43,910 nt of DNA from Solirubrobacterales bacterium (GTDB lineage: Bacteria; Actinomycetota; Thermoleophilia; Solirubrobacterales; 70-9), in NCBI GenBank assembly GCA_023958085.1, contig JAMLGI010000016.1:1-43910 (forward strand). The letters are read 5' to 3'. This document shows, one piece after another, positions 16,756 to 27,093 of this stretch (the first letter of the stretch is position 1; the number at the start of each line of letters is the position of its first letter). The notes below the pieces were generated by a model. That model had not been told where the DNA came from. It saw only the letters and a list, made by a program, of their open reading frames with translations, and did not search any database. The position numbers were made by a program, and so were the translations under genes.

Positions 16756-17489
16756 GCGGCCGACCTTTCCTCCGGGCGGGACAGATGAACCTGTGCGTGC
16801 TCCGCAAGGACCTCGGCAATCGCCCGGCCGGCCTGCCGGACGGCCTGTGGTCCGGCAGCTGGAAGTTCACTCATGGGCAGGGCCAGGGAGTCGACCATGA
16901 ACGAGTGGGCCGCTTCGGAAAACGGGAAGGACCCGGCTTCACAGGTGGCGCAGACCACGCCTCCGGCCGTCCCGGAAAATCCACTCAGGTGTTGCTCGCT
17001 GCCACACCGGGCGCAGGCCGAGAGCTCCGGAGCGAAACCGGCCGCGAGGGCAAGTTTCAACCGGAAAGCGACCGTCCCGGCGGGACCGGCCAGATCAGCC
17101 TCCGGATCCTGATCGACCAGGTCGAGGAAGCGACAGAGCAGGTTGTAGGCCGGGGGGTTCGGCTCCGATCCGTCCAGCAGCTTCAGCACCGCCCCGCAGG
17201 CGTCGGCACCCGCGGCGATTCCGCGTCCGGAGGAACGGAGCGTTCCGTGCCCGGCCACGGTCTCGGCAGCGGACACCGTGTGAAGGTCGCTGCGGCCACG
17301 GTGCAGCACCAGGGCCAGCCGGAAAAACGGCTCCAGCCGCCCCCCGAACCGGGAGCGCGGCTTGCGGACGCCTTTGGCGATCGCCCCGATCCGCCCGTGC
17401 TCAAGCGAGTACAGGTGAAGCACCCGGTCGGCCTCTCCAAACCGGATCGACCGCAGCACCACCGCTTCAGTCTTGAAGGTCTTGCCCAC
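16752..17489 (-). CDS. recO: DNA repair protein RecO
   Basis: RecO works with RecR and RecF to load RecA on SSB-coated gaps. The 245-residue protein begins with an OB fold (TFKTEAVVLRSIRFGEADRVLHLYS) and has a C-terminal zinc-binding region (CARCG, then about 16 residues, then CATC). Start is GTG at 17489: the conserved OB strand begins 3 codons later. A longer frame up to 17573 would add 28 residues without homology and would run toward the hairpin region. It overlaps the downstream dGTPase gene. No TANNNT hexamer is visible before this start. Confidence 0.9.
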   Translation of the reverse strand: MGKTFKTEAVVLRSIRFGEADRVLHLYSLEHGRIGAIAKGVRKPRSRFGGRLEPFFRLALVLHRGRSDLHTVSAAETVAGHGTLRSSGRGIAAGADACGAVLKLLDGSEPNPPAYNLLCRFLDLVDQDPEADLAGPAGTVAFRLKLALAAGFAPELSACARCGSEQHLSGFSGTAGGVVCATCEAGSFPFSEAAHSFMVDSLALPMSELPAAGPQAVRQAGRAIAEVLAEHAQVHLSRPEERSAA

Positions 17490-17613
17490 CCGACAGATGG
17501 TGCCGAACAGCTCGGACGACCAGACCCCCAACCCGCCATCGAGATGTAGGAAAGTCGGCACTATCCCTGACAACCATCATCTCGTTGCGCGAGGATCAAT
17601 GAAACTCCCCGGG

Positions 17614-17666
17614 TCCTTCTGGAGCCGATTGTGGCGGCCATACCGCCCAAATCGGCTCCAGAAGGA
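17614..17666. repeat. Bipartite hairpin A1 (17-bp outer stem)
   Basis: The outer arms TCCTTCTGGAGCCGATT and its exact complement pair over 17 bp. A 2x2 internal loop follows, then an inner 5-bp stem GGCGG/CCGCC with loop CCATA. It lies 22 bp from hairpin A2, which has the same outer arms. Confidence 0.85.
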
Positions 17667-17687
17667 ACTGAAACGTAACTGGAACCA

Positions 17688-17734
17688 TTCTGGAGCCGAT
17701 TGTGGAGGCTATATCGCCTGAATCGGCTCCAGAA
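17688..17734. repeat. Bipartite hairpin A2 (14-bp outer stem)
   Basis: The outer arms TTCTGGAGCCGATT/AATCGGCTCCAGAA are identical to those of A1 over 14 bp. The inner part differs: AGGC/GCCT with loop TATATC. The repeat spacing A1 to A2 is 71 bp. Both lie between the fpg stop and the recO start, all on the minus strand. Confidence 0.85.
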
Positions 17735-17765
17735 CGACCCGCGGGACACTTGGGTGGTGACCGGA

Positions 17766-18650
17766 TCAGCGTCTTGGTTTCCGACGGAGGCGGGTTTGGC
17801 AGTCGGGGCAGAAGTAGGTCGAGCGGCCGCCGACCACGATCCGCCGGATCGGTTCACCGCATTCGGGGCAGGGCTCGCCTTCACGCCGATGGACCAGAAA
17901 CTCGGTCTGCATGGTTCCGCGCCGGCCCTTTGCGTCACGGTAGTCGTCGATCGAGGCCCCCCCGAGGTCGAGCCCTCGCTGGAGGGCCTCCACCACCCCG
18001 TCCCGGAGGGCCCGGTGATGCGCCTCCCGCATCGATCCCGCCGGAGACAGCGGATGCAGGCGGGCCCGGAAGAGAGCCTCGTCGGCGTAGATGTTCCCCA
18101 CCCCTGCGACCACCTGCTGGTTGAGCAGAAAGGACTTGAGCGGACCGGTACGGCCGGCGCTCACCCGGGCCATCTCCTCCACGGTGAACTCGTCCGAGAG
18201 CGGCTCGACACCCAGCCGCTTCCCGAAGTAACCCTGGAGTTCGTCCGGTCCGGCGACGAACCCGCGACCGAATCTGCGGGGATCCGAGAATCTCAGTTCA
18301 CCACCATCATCCAGCTCGAATCTGACCTTGAGATGGCGCTCCCCGAGATCAGGAGTGTCAATTCGGGGGTCGCCGGGGTTGGCGATACCGTCCGGTGAGA
18401 CCAGGACCAGCGATCCGGTCATCCGCAGGTGGATGACCACGGATCTTCCATCATCCAGTTCGAGCAGCAGATACTTGCCGCGGCGGCCGACGTCGATCAC
18501 TTCCCGGTCAACGACCGCCCGTTCAAACTCGGCCGGACGGCCCGGCTTGGTGAAGTACTCGTCGAGGACCTCCACCGCGGCGATCCGGCGTCCGGTGAGA
18601 TCCGGATCGAGCTGGCGACGGATGGTCTCGACTTCGGGCAACTCGGGCAC
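17766..18650 (-). CDS. mutM: Formamidopyrimidine-DNA glycosylase (Fpg/MutM)
   Basis: Removes 8-oxoguanine and formamidopyrimidines and nicks the abasic site. The 294-residue protein has the catalytic P2 and E3 (MPELPEVETIRR), K59 (GRRGKYLLLEL), the helix-two-turn-helix VAGVGNIYADEALF, and the C-terminal zinc finger C261, C264, C281, C284. Start is GTG at 18650, fixed by the need for Pro at position 2. A TAGAAC hexamer ends 6 nt before it, a weak form of the leaderless -10. The xerD stop lies 55 bp upstream. Confidence 0.96.
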   Translation of the reverse strand: MPELPEVETIRRQLDPDLTGRRIAAVEVLDEYFTKPGRPAEFERAVVDREVIDVGRRGKYLLLELDDGRSVVIHLRMTGSLVLVSPDGIANPGDPRIDTPDLGERHLKVRFELDDGGELRFSDPRRFGRGFVAGPDELQGYFGKRLGVEPLSDEFTVEEMARVSAGRTGPLKSFLLNQQVVAGVGNIYADEALFRARLHPLSPAGSMREAHHRALRDGVVEALQRGLDLGGASIDDYRDAKGRRGTMQTEFLVHRREGEPCPECGEPIRRIVVGGRSTYFCPDCQTRLRRKPRR

Positions 18651-18705
18651 CGGGCGGTTCTATCAACCACCGTCCGGCGATGCGCGCCCGACCCGCGACT
18701 CCCGG

Positions 18706-19674
18706 CTACCGCTTGATCACTGCCCTGGGGTGGCTGCGGTAGTAGACATCCTTGAGCTGGCGGCCGGACAGGTGGGTGTAGATCTGTGTGGTTGCCACGT
18801 CGGCGTGTCCGAGCATCTCCTGTACCGCCCGCAGGTCACAGCCCCCGGCCAGCAGATGGGTGGCGAAGGAGTGTCTCAGAGTGTGGGGGCTCATCCGGTC
18901 CTCCAGCCCGGCCGCCCTGGCATGTCCCTGAACGATCTTGTAGAGGCCCTGCCGGCTCAGGTTGCGGCCACGGAAGTTGAGAAAGAGAGCCTTCTCGGGC
19001 CGACCCCGGACCAGTTCCGATCTGCCACCGGCGAGCCAGGACCGAACGGCAGCAATGGCCTGGCTGCCGAGCGGCACTATTCGTTCCTTGGAGCCCTTGC
19101 CGCGGGCCCGAAGCATCCCTTCCCGGAGATCCACATCGGTCAGCTCGAGACCCACGACCTCGGACGCCCGCAGCCCACAGGCGTACATCACCTCGAGGAT
19201 CGCCCGATCCCTGCGGGCCGAAGGCGAACTCCCGACCGGAGTGGACAGCAGCTTCGAGACCTCCGCCTGGTTGAGCACCTTCGGCAGCTTCTTCGCCCGT
19301 CTCGGGGTGACCAGCCCGGCGGTCGGATCGTCGGCAATCAGGTCCTCACGCCTGAGGTGGCGGTAGAAGGCACGCAGGGCGGCCGTCTTGCGGTGAACCG
19401 TCGCCGGAGCCAGGGGCCGGCCATCGGCCCCCGGGCTGAGGCTGGACACGTAGTCCGACAGCTCCCCCGGGCCGACCTCGACCGGGTCGGCCCCGACCCG
19501 GGTGAGCCACGACCCGTACTGGAGCAGATCGGTCCGGTAGGCGTTCAGGGTATTTCGGGAAAGTCCGCGCTCGAGTTCGAGGTGAGCGAGGAAGTCGAGT
19601 AGCAGGTGCTCGAAACGGGCTCCGGCCGCCGGCGAAGTACCGGAGGGATCGGTCACGGTCACGGACGGGGGCAT
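18706..19674 (-). CDS. xerD: Tyrosine recombinase XerD (Xer family)
   Basis: Resolves chromosome dimers at dif together with a second Xer protein. The 322-residue protein has the N-terminal SAM-like core-binding domain (ERGLSRNTLNAYRTDL) and the catalytic domain with all residues: R169 (CGLRASE), K193 (GKGSKER), H264 and R267 (HTLRHSFATHLL), H290 and Y299 (IYTHLS). Start is ATG at 19674, with a strong GGGGGAAGAGG ribosome binding site. XerD is favoured over XerC by length and by its place in the pyrG neighbourhood, as in mycobacteria. It is followed by fpg. Confidence 0.93.
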   Translation of the reverse strand: MPPSVTVTDPSGTSPAAGARFEHLLLDFLAHLELERGLSRNTLNAYRTDLLQYGSWLTRVGADPVEVGPGELSDYVSSLSPGADGRPLAPATVHRKTAALRAFYRHLRREDLIADDPTAGLVTPRRAKKLPKVLNQAEVSKLLSTPVGSSPSARRDRAILEVMYACGLRASEVVGLELTDVDLREGMLRARGKGSKERIVPLGSQAIAAVRSWLAGGRSELVRGRPEKALFLNFRGRNLSRQGLYKIVQGHARAAGLEDRMSPHTLRHSFATHLLAGGCDLRAVQEMLGHADVATTQIYTHLSGRQLKDVYYRSHPRAVIKR

Positions 19675-19731
19675 GCGCCCCTCTTCCCCCTGCCGGGGCG
19701 GGCCCCTTCCGGCGCAATCGATCGGCCGGGA

Positions 19732-20802
19732 TCAGGGGCAGAGACCGGCCAGGCGCTGTCCGGCAGCGAGCGGCGCGGCAAAGAAGGCCGGATCATCGGT
19801 CAGGTCGCGCCCCATGCTCCGGCGGGGCAGGCCGCTTTTCAGGTATCCGGTCAGGTCGGCCCTCTCGGGAGCGGCTCTGTGTCCGCCACGACCAAGCCCT
19901 CGGACCAGCGCCGGGAGCCCGCCCTCGGGGGCGAGGTCGCCGAGCAGTTCATCCACATTTTCCGGAACCGGCACCTCGACCGGTCCGAGACAGAGCGAGA
20001 GCACCGCCCGGGAGTGGTGACTCAGGCCGGTGTGACGAGGGCGAGGATCGGCGGCCGAGATCCGCGGCACGAGCAGCGCCGGCAGGTCCAGGGCGAGGGC
20101 CGCGTGGAGGACCTCCAGGGCGGCCATCCCGCCATGCCCGAAAGCGGTCTCGGAACCCAGGATGCCCGGGCCCGGACCGGCGATCACCCCGTCCCAGCCG
20201 AGACTGTCGGCCGCATCCAGGGCTCCGACCAGGGTGATCGTCTCGAGCTGACCCCCGTAGGCCGGTCCGGCCGTCAGGTGACCGGCCAGGATCCCTCGGT
20301 CGATCAGTTCCCGGACGTCGCGCGAAAGCTTGCCGGGGAGCGCCCCTCCCCCGGTCTGGACGTACCCGATCCGGGGCCGCTCCGGGGCCGGCCCCTGGCC
20401 CGCCGCCCAGGCTGCGGGGGCGAGATGGCCGTGAAGCCCGAGCGCGAGGACCGGCACTCCTCGCTCGGGCCGGGGCGGATTCTTTCCGGAGGGACCCACC
20501 GCCCGTTCGACGGTGGCCACCGGATGCTGGAGCGGGCTGTAATTCAACTTCATCACGTGCTCGGTCGCGGAACCCGATCCGGCCAGACCCCGGGTCAGGT
20601 TGACGCAGACCAGGTCGAAACCGCCCGATCCGAGTCCGAGGTCGAGGGCCTCGACGTTGAGCACCACCTCGTCGCCGATTCGGCATTCGCCGACCAGAGC
20701 GGGGTCGGCCCAGGCGGGGCGGTCCTCACCTTCAGCGGCGTCTTCGAGCCGCACGGTCAACGGCTCGGTCGCGACCACCCGACCACGCCGAAGTTTCAGC
20801 AC
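19732..20802 (-). CDS. DUF3866-family protein
   Basis: A 356-residue protein that I match to DUF3866, a family of unknown function in actinobacteria and Firmicutes. Visible features are the N-terminal KLRRGRVV beta strand, MKLNYSPLQHPV, LGLHGHLAP, YVQTGGGALP, and a Gly-rich VIAGPGPGILGSETAFGHGG. The order suggests a two-domain soluble enzyme, but no known catalytic site is evident. Its GTG start overlaps the M20 peptidase stop by 7 bp. The xerD start is 57 bp downstream of its stop. Family call rests on memory of the motifs. Confidence 0.75.
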   Translation of the reverse strand: MLKLRRGRVVATEPLTVRLEDAAEGEDRPAWADPALVGECRIGDEVVLNVEALDLGLGSGGFDLVCVNLTRGLAGSGSATEHVMKLNYSPLQHPVATVERAVGPSGKNPPRPERGVPVLALGLHGHLAPAAWAAGQGPAPERPRIGYVQTGGGALPGKLSRDVRELIDRGILAGHLTAGPAYGGQLETITLVGALDAADSLGWDGVIAGPGPGILGSETAFGHGGMAALEVLHAALALDLPALLVPRISAADPRPRHTGLSHHSRAVLSLCLGPVEVPVPENVDELLGDLAPEGGLPALVRGLGRGGHRAAPERADLTGYLKSGLPRRSMGRDLTDDPAFFAAPLAAGQRLAGLCP

Positions 20803-21902
20803 GCGGCTTCCCGTTCCGCGGCCCGTTCCACGATCTCCTCGCAGATCGCCAGCATCCGGAACAGGTCGTCACGGGCCACCGCTTCCGAGGAGGTGTGATT
20901 GTCACTGCTCCCGTCAGCGAGCAGCAGACAGTCCATCCCGCGGTCGATGAAGACATTGGCGTCCGACCCACCCCCGGTTGCGACCCGGCTGGCAGGGATC
21001 TCCAGAGCCCGAAGGGCGGACTCGGCAACCTCGAGGGCTGCCGATTCCCCCGGGATCCGGTACCCCGGAAACACCCGCTCGGTGACCAGATCCACCTCAC
21101 AGCCCGCCTCGGAGGCGGCCAGGGTCATCCGGTCACCCATCTCGGCGATCAGCGCCAGCGCCCGTTCGTGGTTCACCGACCGGGCTTCGGCCTCGATCCG
21201 GCAGATCCCCGGAACCACGTTCCCGGAGCTGCCTCCGGAAATCAGCCCGACGTTGGCGGTGGTCTCCTCGTCCAGTCGGCCCAGATCCATCGAGGAGATC
21301 GCGTCTGCGGCTGCGGCAATCGCCGATCGACCGTCCTCGGGTCGGACCCCGGCGTGTGCCTCGACTCCCTGGAAGGTGGCCCGAATCCGCATGTGAGTCG
21401 GGGCCGCCACGATCACCTCGCCGACCGGGCTGGCATGATCGATCACGTAGCCGATCCGGGCCTTCAGGCGATTCTGGTCGAAGGCGACCGCCCCCAGCAA
21501 CCCCTGCTCCTCCGCGACCGTGAGCAGCAGCTCGATCCCGATCGCGGGTGGTTCGTCGGCATGCCGGGCGGCCAGTTCGAGCAGCACCGAGACCGCCGCC
21601 TTGTTGTCCGCTCCGAGGATCGTGTCACCGACCGAACGGTAGATCCCGTCCCCGTCGAGAGTCACCTCGATCGGACCCTCGTGCGGCACCGTGTCGAGGT
21701 GGGCGCAGAACATCACCCAGCCCGGTGATCGTCCCGGGATCCGGCAGAGCAGATTGCCCGCCCCGGCACCGGCCGGGCCGGCCGCGTCGTCTTCATCGAC
21801 CGTGAACCCGAACGATTCGAGCTCTGCACGGACGAGATCGGCTACCCGACGTTCCTCCCCGGTCGGGCTGGCCGTTTCACAGAGGCGGACAAAGCGGCTC
21901 AC
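20796..21902 (-). CDS. M20-family metallopeptidase (PepT-like)
   Basis: A 368-residue zinc peptidase. FCAHLDTVP carries the first metal ligand H and catalytic D; DTILGADNKAAVSVLLEL has the bridging Asp; TVAEEQGLLGA has the catalytic Glu and next ligand. A dimerisation (lid) domain follows, with GVEAHAGVRPEDGRSAI. The sequence resembles tripeptidase T and relatives. Substrate is unknown but probably small peptides. Start GTG at 21902, 15 bp after the stop of the membrane-protein gene; overlaps DUF3866 by 7 bp. Confidence 0.87.
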   Translation of the reverse strand: MSRFVRLCETASPTGEERRVADLVRAELESFGFTVDEDDAAGPAGAGAGNLLCRIPGRSPGWVMFCAHLDTVPHEGPIEVTLDGDGIYRSVGDTILGADNKAAVSVLLELAARHADEPPAIGIELLLTVAEEQGLLGAVAFDQNRLKARIGYVIDHASPVGEVIVAAPTHMRIRATFQGVEAHAGVRPEDGRSAIAAAADAISSMDLGRLDEETTANVGLISGGSSGNVVPGICRIEAEARSVNHERALALIAEMGDRMTLAASEAGCEVDLVTERVFPGYRIPGESAALEVAESALRALEIPASRVATGGGSDANVFIDRGMDCLLLADGSSDNHTSSEAVARDDLFRMLAICEEIVERAAEREAAC

Positions 21903-21917
21903 CGAGGCCGGCTCAGC

Positions 21918-22433
21918 TCACGGTGCAGCGACGTCGGCCGACTTCCGACCGATTCCGGAAAGCCGGTACAGAATGATCAATATCAACGGGTTGAGAAGAT
22001 CGAGCCAGAGAACCGCCCCGCTGTTGTTCGGCTCGTGATTGTCGTACTTGACCAGTTGGTGGATGTGCCCGTAGGCGTCACCCCAGAACAGTATGGTCGC
22101 GAACAGCACCGCCGCCAGCCAGAACTTCGGGTCCCGAATCCAGAAGCAGAGCAGCCCGACCACGCCGATGGCGAGATCGCCCATCGCGTTCTCGAACTGG
22201 AACGCCCCGGTCCCGGTCGGGGTCCAGGGGACGAACCCGATCCCCTCGGCGGTCTCCTTCGCATCGAAAACGTGAAAGGCCGCCCCGAAGATCGAGGCGA
22301 CACCGATCGCGATTCCGAGCCAGTACATGAGCAGGACCCTCGCGACGGCTTCCCGACCGCGTTCCTCCTTGCGTCGCCAGAGGTGGATCGCTGCTCCGAT
22401 CAGAGCGACGACAATCCAGAAAGCGAACGCCAT
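21918..22433 (-). CDS. Four-helix membrane protein, DUF6790-like
   Basis: A 171-residue integral membrane protein with an N-terminal helix, WLGIAIGVASIFGAAFHVF, FENAMGDLAIGVVGLLCFW, ILFWGDAYGHIHQLVKY and LLNPLILIILY. His residues in AAFHVF and YGHIHQ lie in or near the membrane. I think it belongs to the DUF6790 group, whose function is unknown, but this is a weak family call. Starts with ATG at 22433, 2 bp after the pyrG stop, so it is co-transcribed with pyrG. Confidence 0.68.
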   Translation of the reverse strand: MAFAFWIVVALIGAAIHLWRRKEERGREAVARVLLMYWLGIAIGVASIFGAAFHVFDAKETAEGIGFVPWTPTGTGAFQFENAMGDLAIGVVGLLCFWIRDPKFWLAAVLFATILFWGDAYGHIHQLVKYDNHEPNNSGAVLWLDLLNPLILIILYRLSGIGRKSADVAAP

Positions 22434-22435
22434 CC

Positions 22436-24873
<2,438 letters not shown>

Positions 24874-24936
24874 CCCGGCAGGGATCAGAACCGCCCCAAC
24901 CGCCGTGCCGACCAGGATCCCGGCCCAGACGACGGC

Positions 24937-25842
24937 TCAGCCCTTCCCTTCGGCGCGATCCGGACCGGTGCTGGAGCCGGGAACGGGGGCCAGCAACTCC
25001 GGAACCAACGCCCCGGCATCCGGCCCTACTCCAAAACTTCCTACCGCTCCGTTCAGGGAGTAGATCAGGCTGACCTTTCCCGAGGGCATATCGACGTTGT
25101 CGACCGTGGTCAGGTTGTTGTCGTGGAAGAATCCGATCCCGGAGGGTTCGGTGCCCAGGGTTTCGACCCCGACCACCCGGATTCCGGTGCCGGCCGCTCC
25201 CGAGACGACTGCCCGGTCGAGCTGGTCGCTGAGTCCCGCCCCGTCCCCGGAACCGGCCTCCTTCTCGTCCCGGTAGAAGACAAGTCCGTCAAGTCGGCCG
25301 AACTGGCCGCTCGACTGGGAGAACATCACTCCGTCGGTCAACTCCAGCACCCGACCTCCGGTGACCAGCTGGCGACCGAACGTCTCACCGAAACGGGTCA
25401 CCAGACGCGGGCGGGCCCCCAGCCCGGCCAGCCGGGTGCCTCCGAGTGCGTCGGCCAGCTCACCGGTTTCGGGCGGCTGGCGGAGCGCGCCCACCGCGAC
25501 CAGTCTGCCCCCGGTCGGTTCGATCGCCTCCTCCACCGACTCGGTCACCTCTGACGGCAGCTCGCCAAACCCGACCAGCCCGATCCGTCGTCCGGCCAGC
25601 CGGGAGTCAACCAGCAGCGGATAAACCGTGCGCCCGAAACTGTTCGACCAGCCCTCCCGGCGTTCGAGTTCGCTGACCTCGGTCCGGGACGCGTCCAGAT
25701 CCTTGGTCAGACTCTTCTCCAGGTCCTTCCGGGTGCTGTTCAGGAGCTCGCCGCCGTACTGCGAGCCGAGCAGAATCCCGATGGCCAGAGCGAAGAAGAC
25801 GGCCGCCAGCGAAGCAGCGTGATAGCGAGCGCTGTATCCCAT
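24937..25842 (-). CDS. MctB/SteB-like membrane-anchored protein
   Basis: A 301-residue protein with one N-terminal membrane helix (about 10-28, AVFFALAIGILLGSQYG), a coiled-coil stretch (LEKSLTKDLDASRTEVSELERR), and an extracytoplasmic domain. It matches the mycobacterial Rv1698 (MctB, a copper transport protein) and corynebacterial SteB type, found directly after SteA and before pyrG in many actinobacteria. SteB is reported to work with SteA in cell separation; whether copper export or cell division is its role here cannot be told. TAGTCT at 25852-25857 ends 9 nt before the ATG, overlapping the steA stop. Confidence 0.82.
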   Translation of the reverse strand: MGYSARYHAASLAAVFFALAIGILLGSQYGGELLNSTRKDLEKSLTKDLDASRTEVSELERREGWSNSFGRTVYPLLVDSRLAGRRIGLVGFGELPSEVTESVEEAIEPTGGRLVAVGALRQPPETGELADALGGTRLAGLGARPRLVTRFGETFGRQLVTGGRVLELTDGVMFSQSSGQFGRLDGLVFYRDEKEAGSGDGAGLSDQLDRAVVSGAAGTGIRVVGVETLGTEPSGIGFFHDNNLTTVDNVDMPSGKVSLIYSLNGAVGSFGVGPDAGALVPELLAPVPGSSTGPDRAEGKG

Positions 25843-25851
25843 TCCGGGCGA

Positions 25852-25857
25852 AGACTA
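25852..25857 (-). promoter_or_regulatory. Possible internal -10 element TAGTCT before mctB/steB
   Basis: TAGTCT ends 9 nt before the ATG at 25842 and contains the TAG stop of steA. The spacing is 2 nt longer than the clear leaderless cases, so this is a weak call. Confidence 0.3.
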
Positions 25858-27039
25858 AAGCCCCAGCCAGATCTTGATCTTCAGCCACAGCATGTCGTAC
25901 AGGTTGGCCAGGGCCGGCGAGGTCAGGACCACGATCACCACCAGGACCAGGAAGGCCCCGAGGAACAGCATCAGTGGCCCTGCGGTCAGCCCGGGGTTGT
26001 AGAGCCGGCTCACCCCGCGGGCATCAACCAGGATCTCGCCGATCCTCAGGCGAGTCAGAAAGGTCGAGGACATCCCGGCCCGGTCCTTGTCCAGAAACTC
26101 GGTCAGATTGAAGTGGGCACCGACCGTGACGATCAGCGAGGCACCCTTTTCGAAGGCCATCAGCATCGCCACGTCCTGACTGGTTCCGACCGAGGGCAGC
26201 ACGGTGTGTTCGACCTCGAGATCGACCAGCCGCTCCCGCCCCGGGGCCCGTCCGTCGGCGTAGGCGTGGACGATCACCTCGGTTCCGGAGCGCAGGATCT
26301 CGTCCGAGGCCGAGTCCATGTCTCCGAGGATCATGTCCGGCCGGTAGCCGGCGTCACGGATCGCGTCGGCGGCGCCGTCGACCCCGACGATGATCGGTCT
26401 GGTGTCACGTATGTAGGCCCTGAGTGCCCGCAGGTCACGCTTGTAGTTCGGCCCCCGTACCACGATCAGAACCGGCCGGTCACGGAAATCAACCCGGGTG
26501 TCCGGGAGTTCGATCGAGCCCGAGAGCAGTTCGGACTCCTCCCGAATACGGGAGACCGTGTTCTCGGCGAAGTCGGCCAGCGCGTGATGAATCTCGGCCT
26601 GCTGCTCCTCGAGCTGGCGCAACAGCCCGGGCTTCAGCTGCTCGATCCCGCAGGCGACGACGTCGCCGCCGCGCAGCAGGTCCGGTCCGTCGAGTTCGAT
26701 CCGATCACCGTCGTGAAGCAGGGAGAAAAGCTCCTGCTCGGGGAAGTCGATCAGCCTGACCCCGCCCTCGACCAGGATCAGCGGACCCTGATTCGGGTAG
26801 TGGCCGTCCGACGATGACTGATCGTTGAGCACCACCTTCACCCCGGTTGCGACCAGATCCTCGGCCGCAACCCGATCGAGGTTGCGGTGACCGATCACCG
26901 CCACGTCGCCCGGCTTCAGGGTCTTGACCAGATCCTTGGTCCGCCGTCCGGTGCGCACGATGCCGCTGCTGACCGGGTTCGGGGAGGACCGTTGTCCGTT
27001 TCCGGTCGACCGCCAGAGCTTTTCGCGGATCATCGCCAC
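25855..27039 (-). CDS. steA: SteA-like protein (thiamin pyrophosphokinase-like domain, cell separation)
   Basis: A 394-residue protein with a cytoplasmic N-terminal region (DVAVIGHRNLDRVAAEDLV), a thiamin-pyrophosphokinase-like core (GVDGAADAIRDAGYRPDMILGDMDSAS) and a C-terminal membrane helix (LMLFLGAFLVLVVIVVL). This is the Rv1697/SteA arrangement; corynebacterial SteA is a cytokinetic-ring protein acting with SteB. Start is GTG at 27039, because TACCCT ends 6 nt before it; the preceding GTG at 27042 gives one more residue. It lies between recN and mctB/steB, the conserved order. Enzyme activity of the TPK-like fold is not expected. Confidence 0.85.
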   Translation of the reverse strand: MAMIREKLWRSTGNGQRSSPNPVSSGIVRTGRRTKDLVKTLKPGDVAVIGHRNLDRVAAEDLVATGVKVVLNDQSSSDGHYPNQGPLILVEGGVRLIDFPEQELFSLLHDGDRIELDGPDLLRGGDVVACGIEQLKPGLLRQLEEQQAEIHHALADFAENTVSRIREESELLSGSIELPDTRVDFRDRPVLIVVRGPNYKRDLRALRAYIRDTRPIIVGVDGAADAIRDAGYRPDMILGDMDSASDEILRSGTEVIVHAYADGRAPGRERLVDLEVEHTVLPSVGTSQDVAMLMAFEKGASLIVTVGAHFNLTEFLDKDRAGMSSTFLTRLRIGEILVDARGVSRLYNPGLTAGPLMLFLGAFLVLVVIVVLTSPALANLYDMLWLKIKIWLGL

Positions 27040-27045
27040 CACTTG

Positions 27046-27051
27046 AGGGTA
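27046..27051 (-). promoter_or_regulatory. -10 element TACCCT, leaderless promoter of steA
   Basis: TACCCT ends 6 nt before GTG 27039, within the 54-bp gap between the recN stop and steA. It implies that steA and downstream genes can be transcribed independently of recN. Confidence 0.55.
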
Positions 27052-27093
27052 ATGGCTACCCGGATGTCGGATCCTCGCGGACCGGCCGGACGC

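Noticed and set aside
24937-24939. TGA of mctB as a selenocysteine or reassigned codon
   Set aside because: No selenocysteine insertion element or selenoprotein context is seen. The TGA follows a complete MctB-like protein, so it is more likely an ordinary stop.
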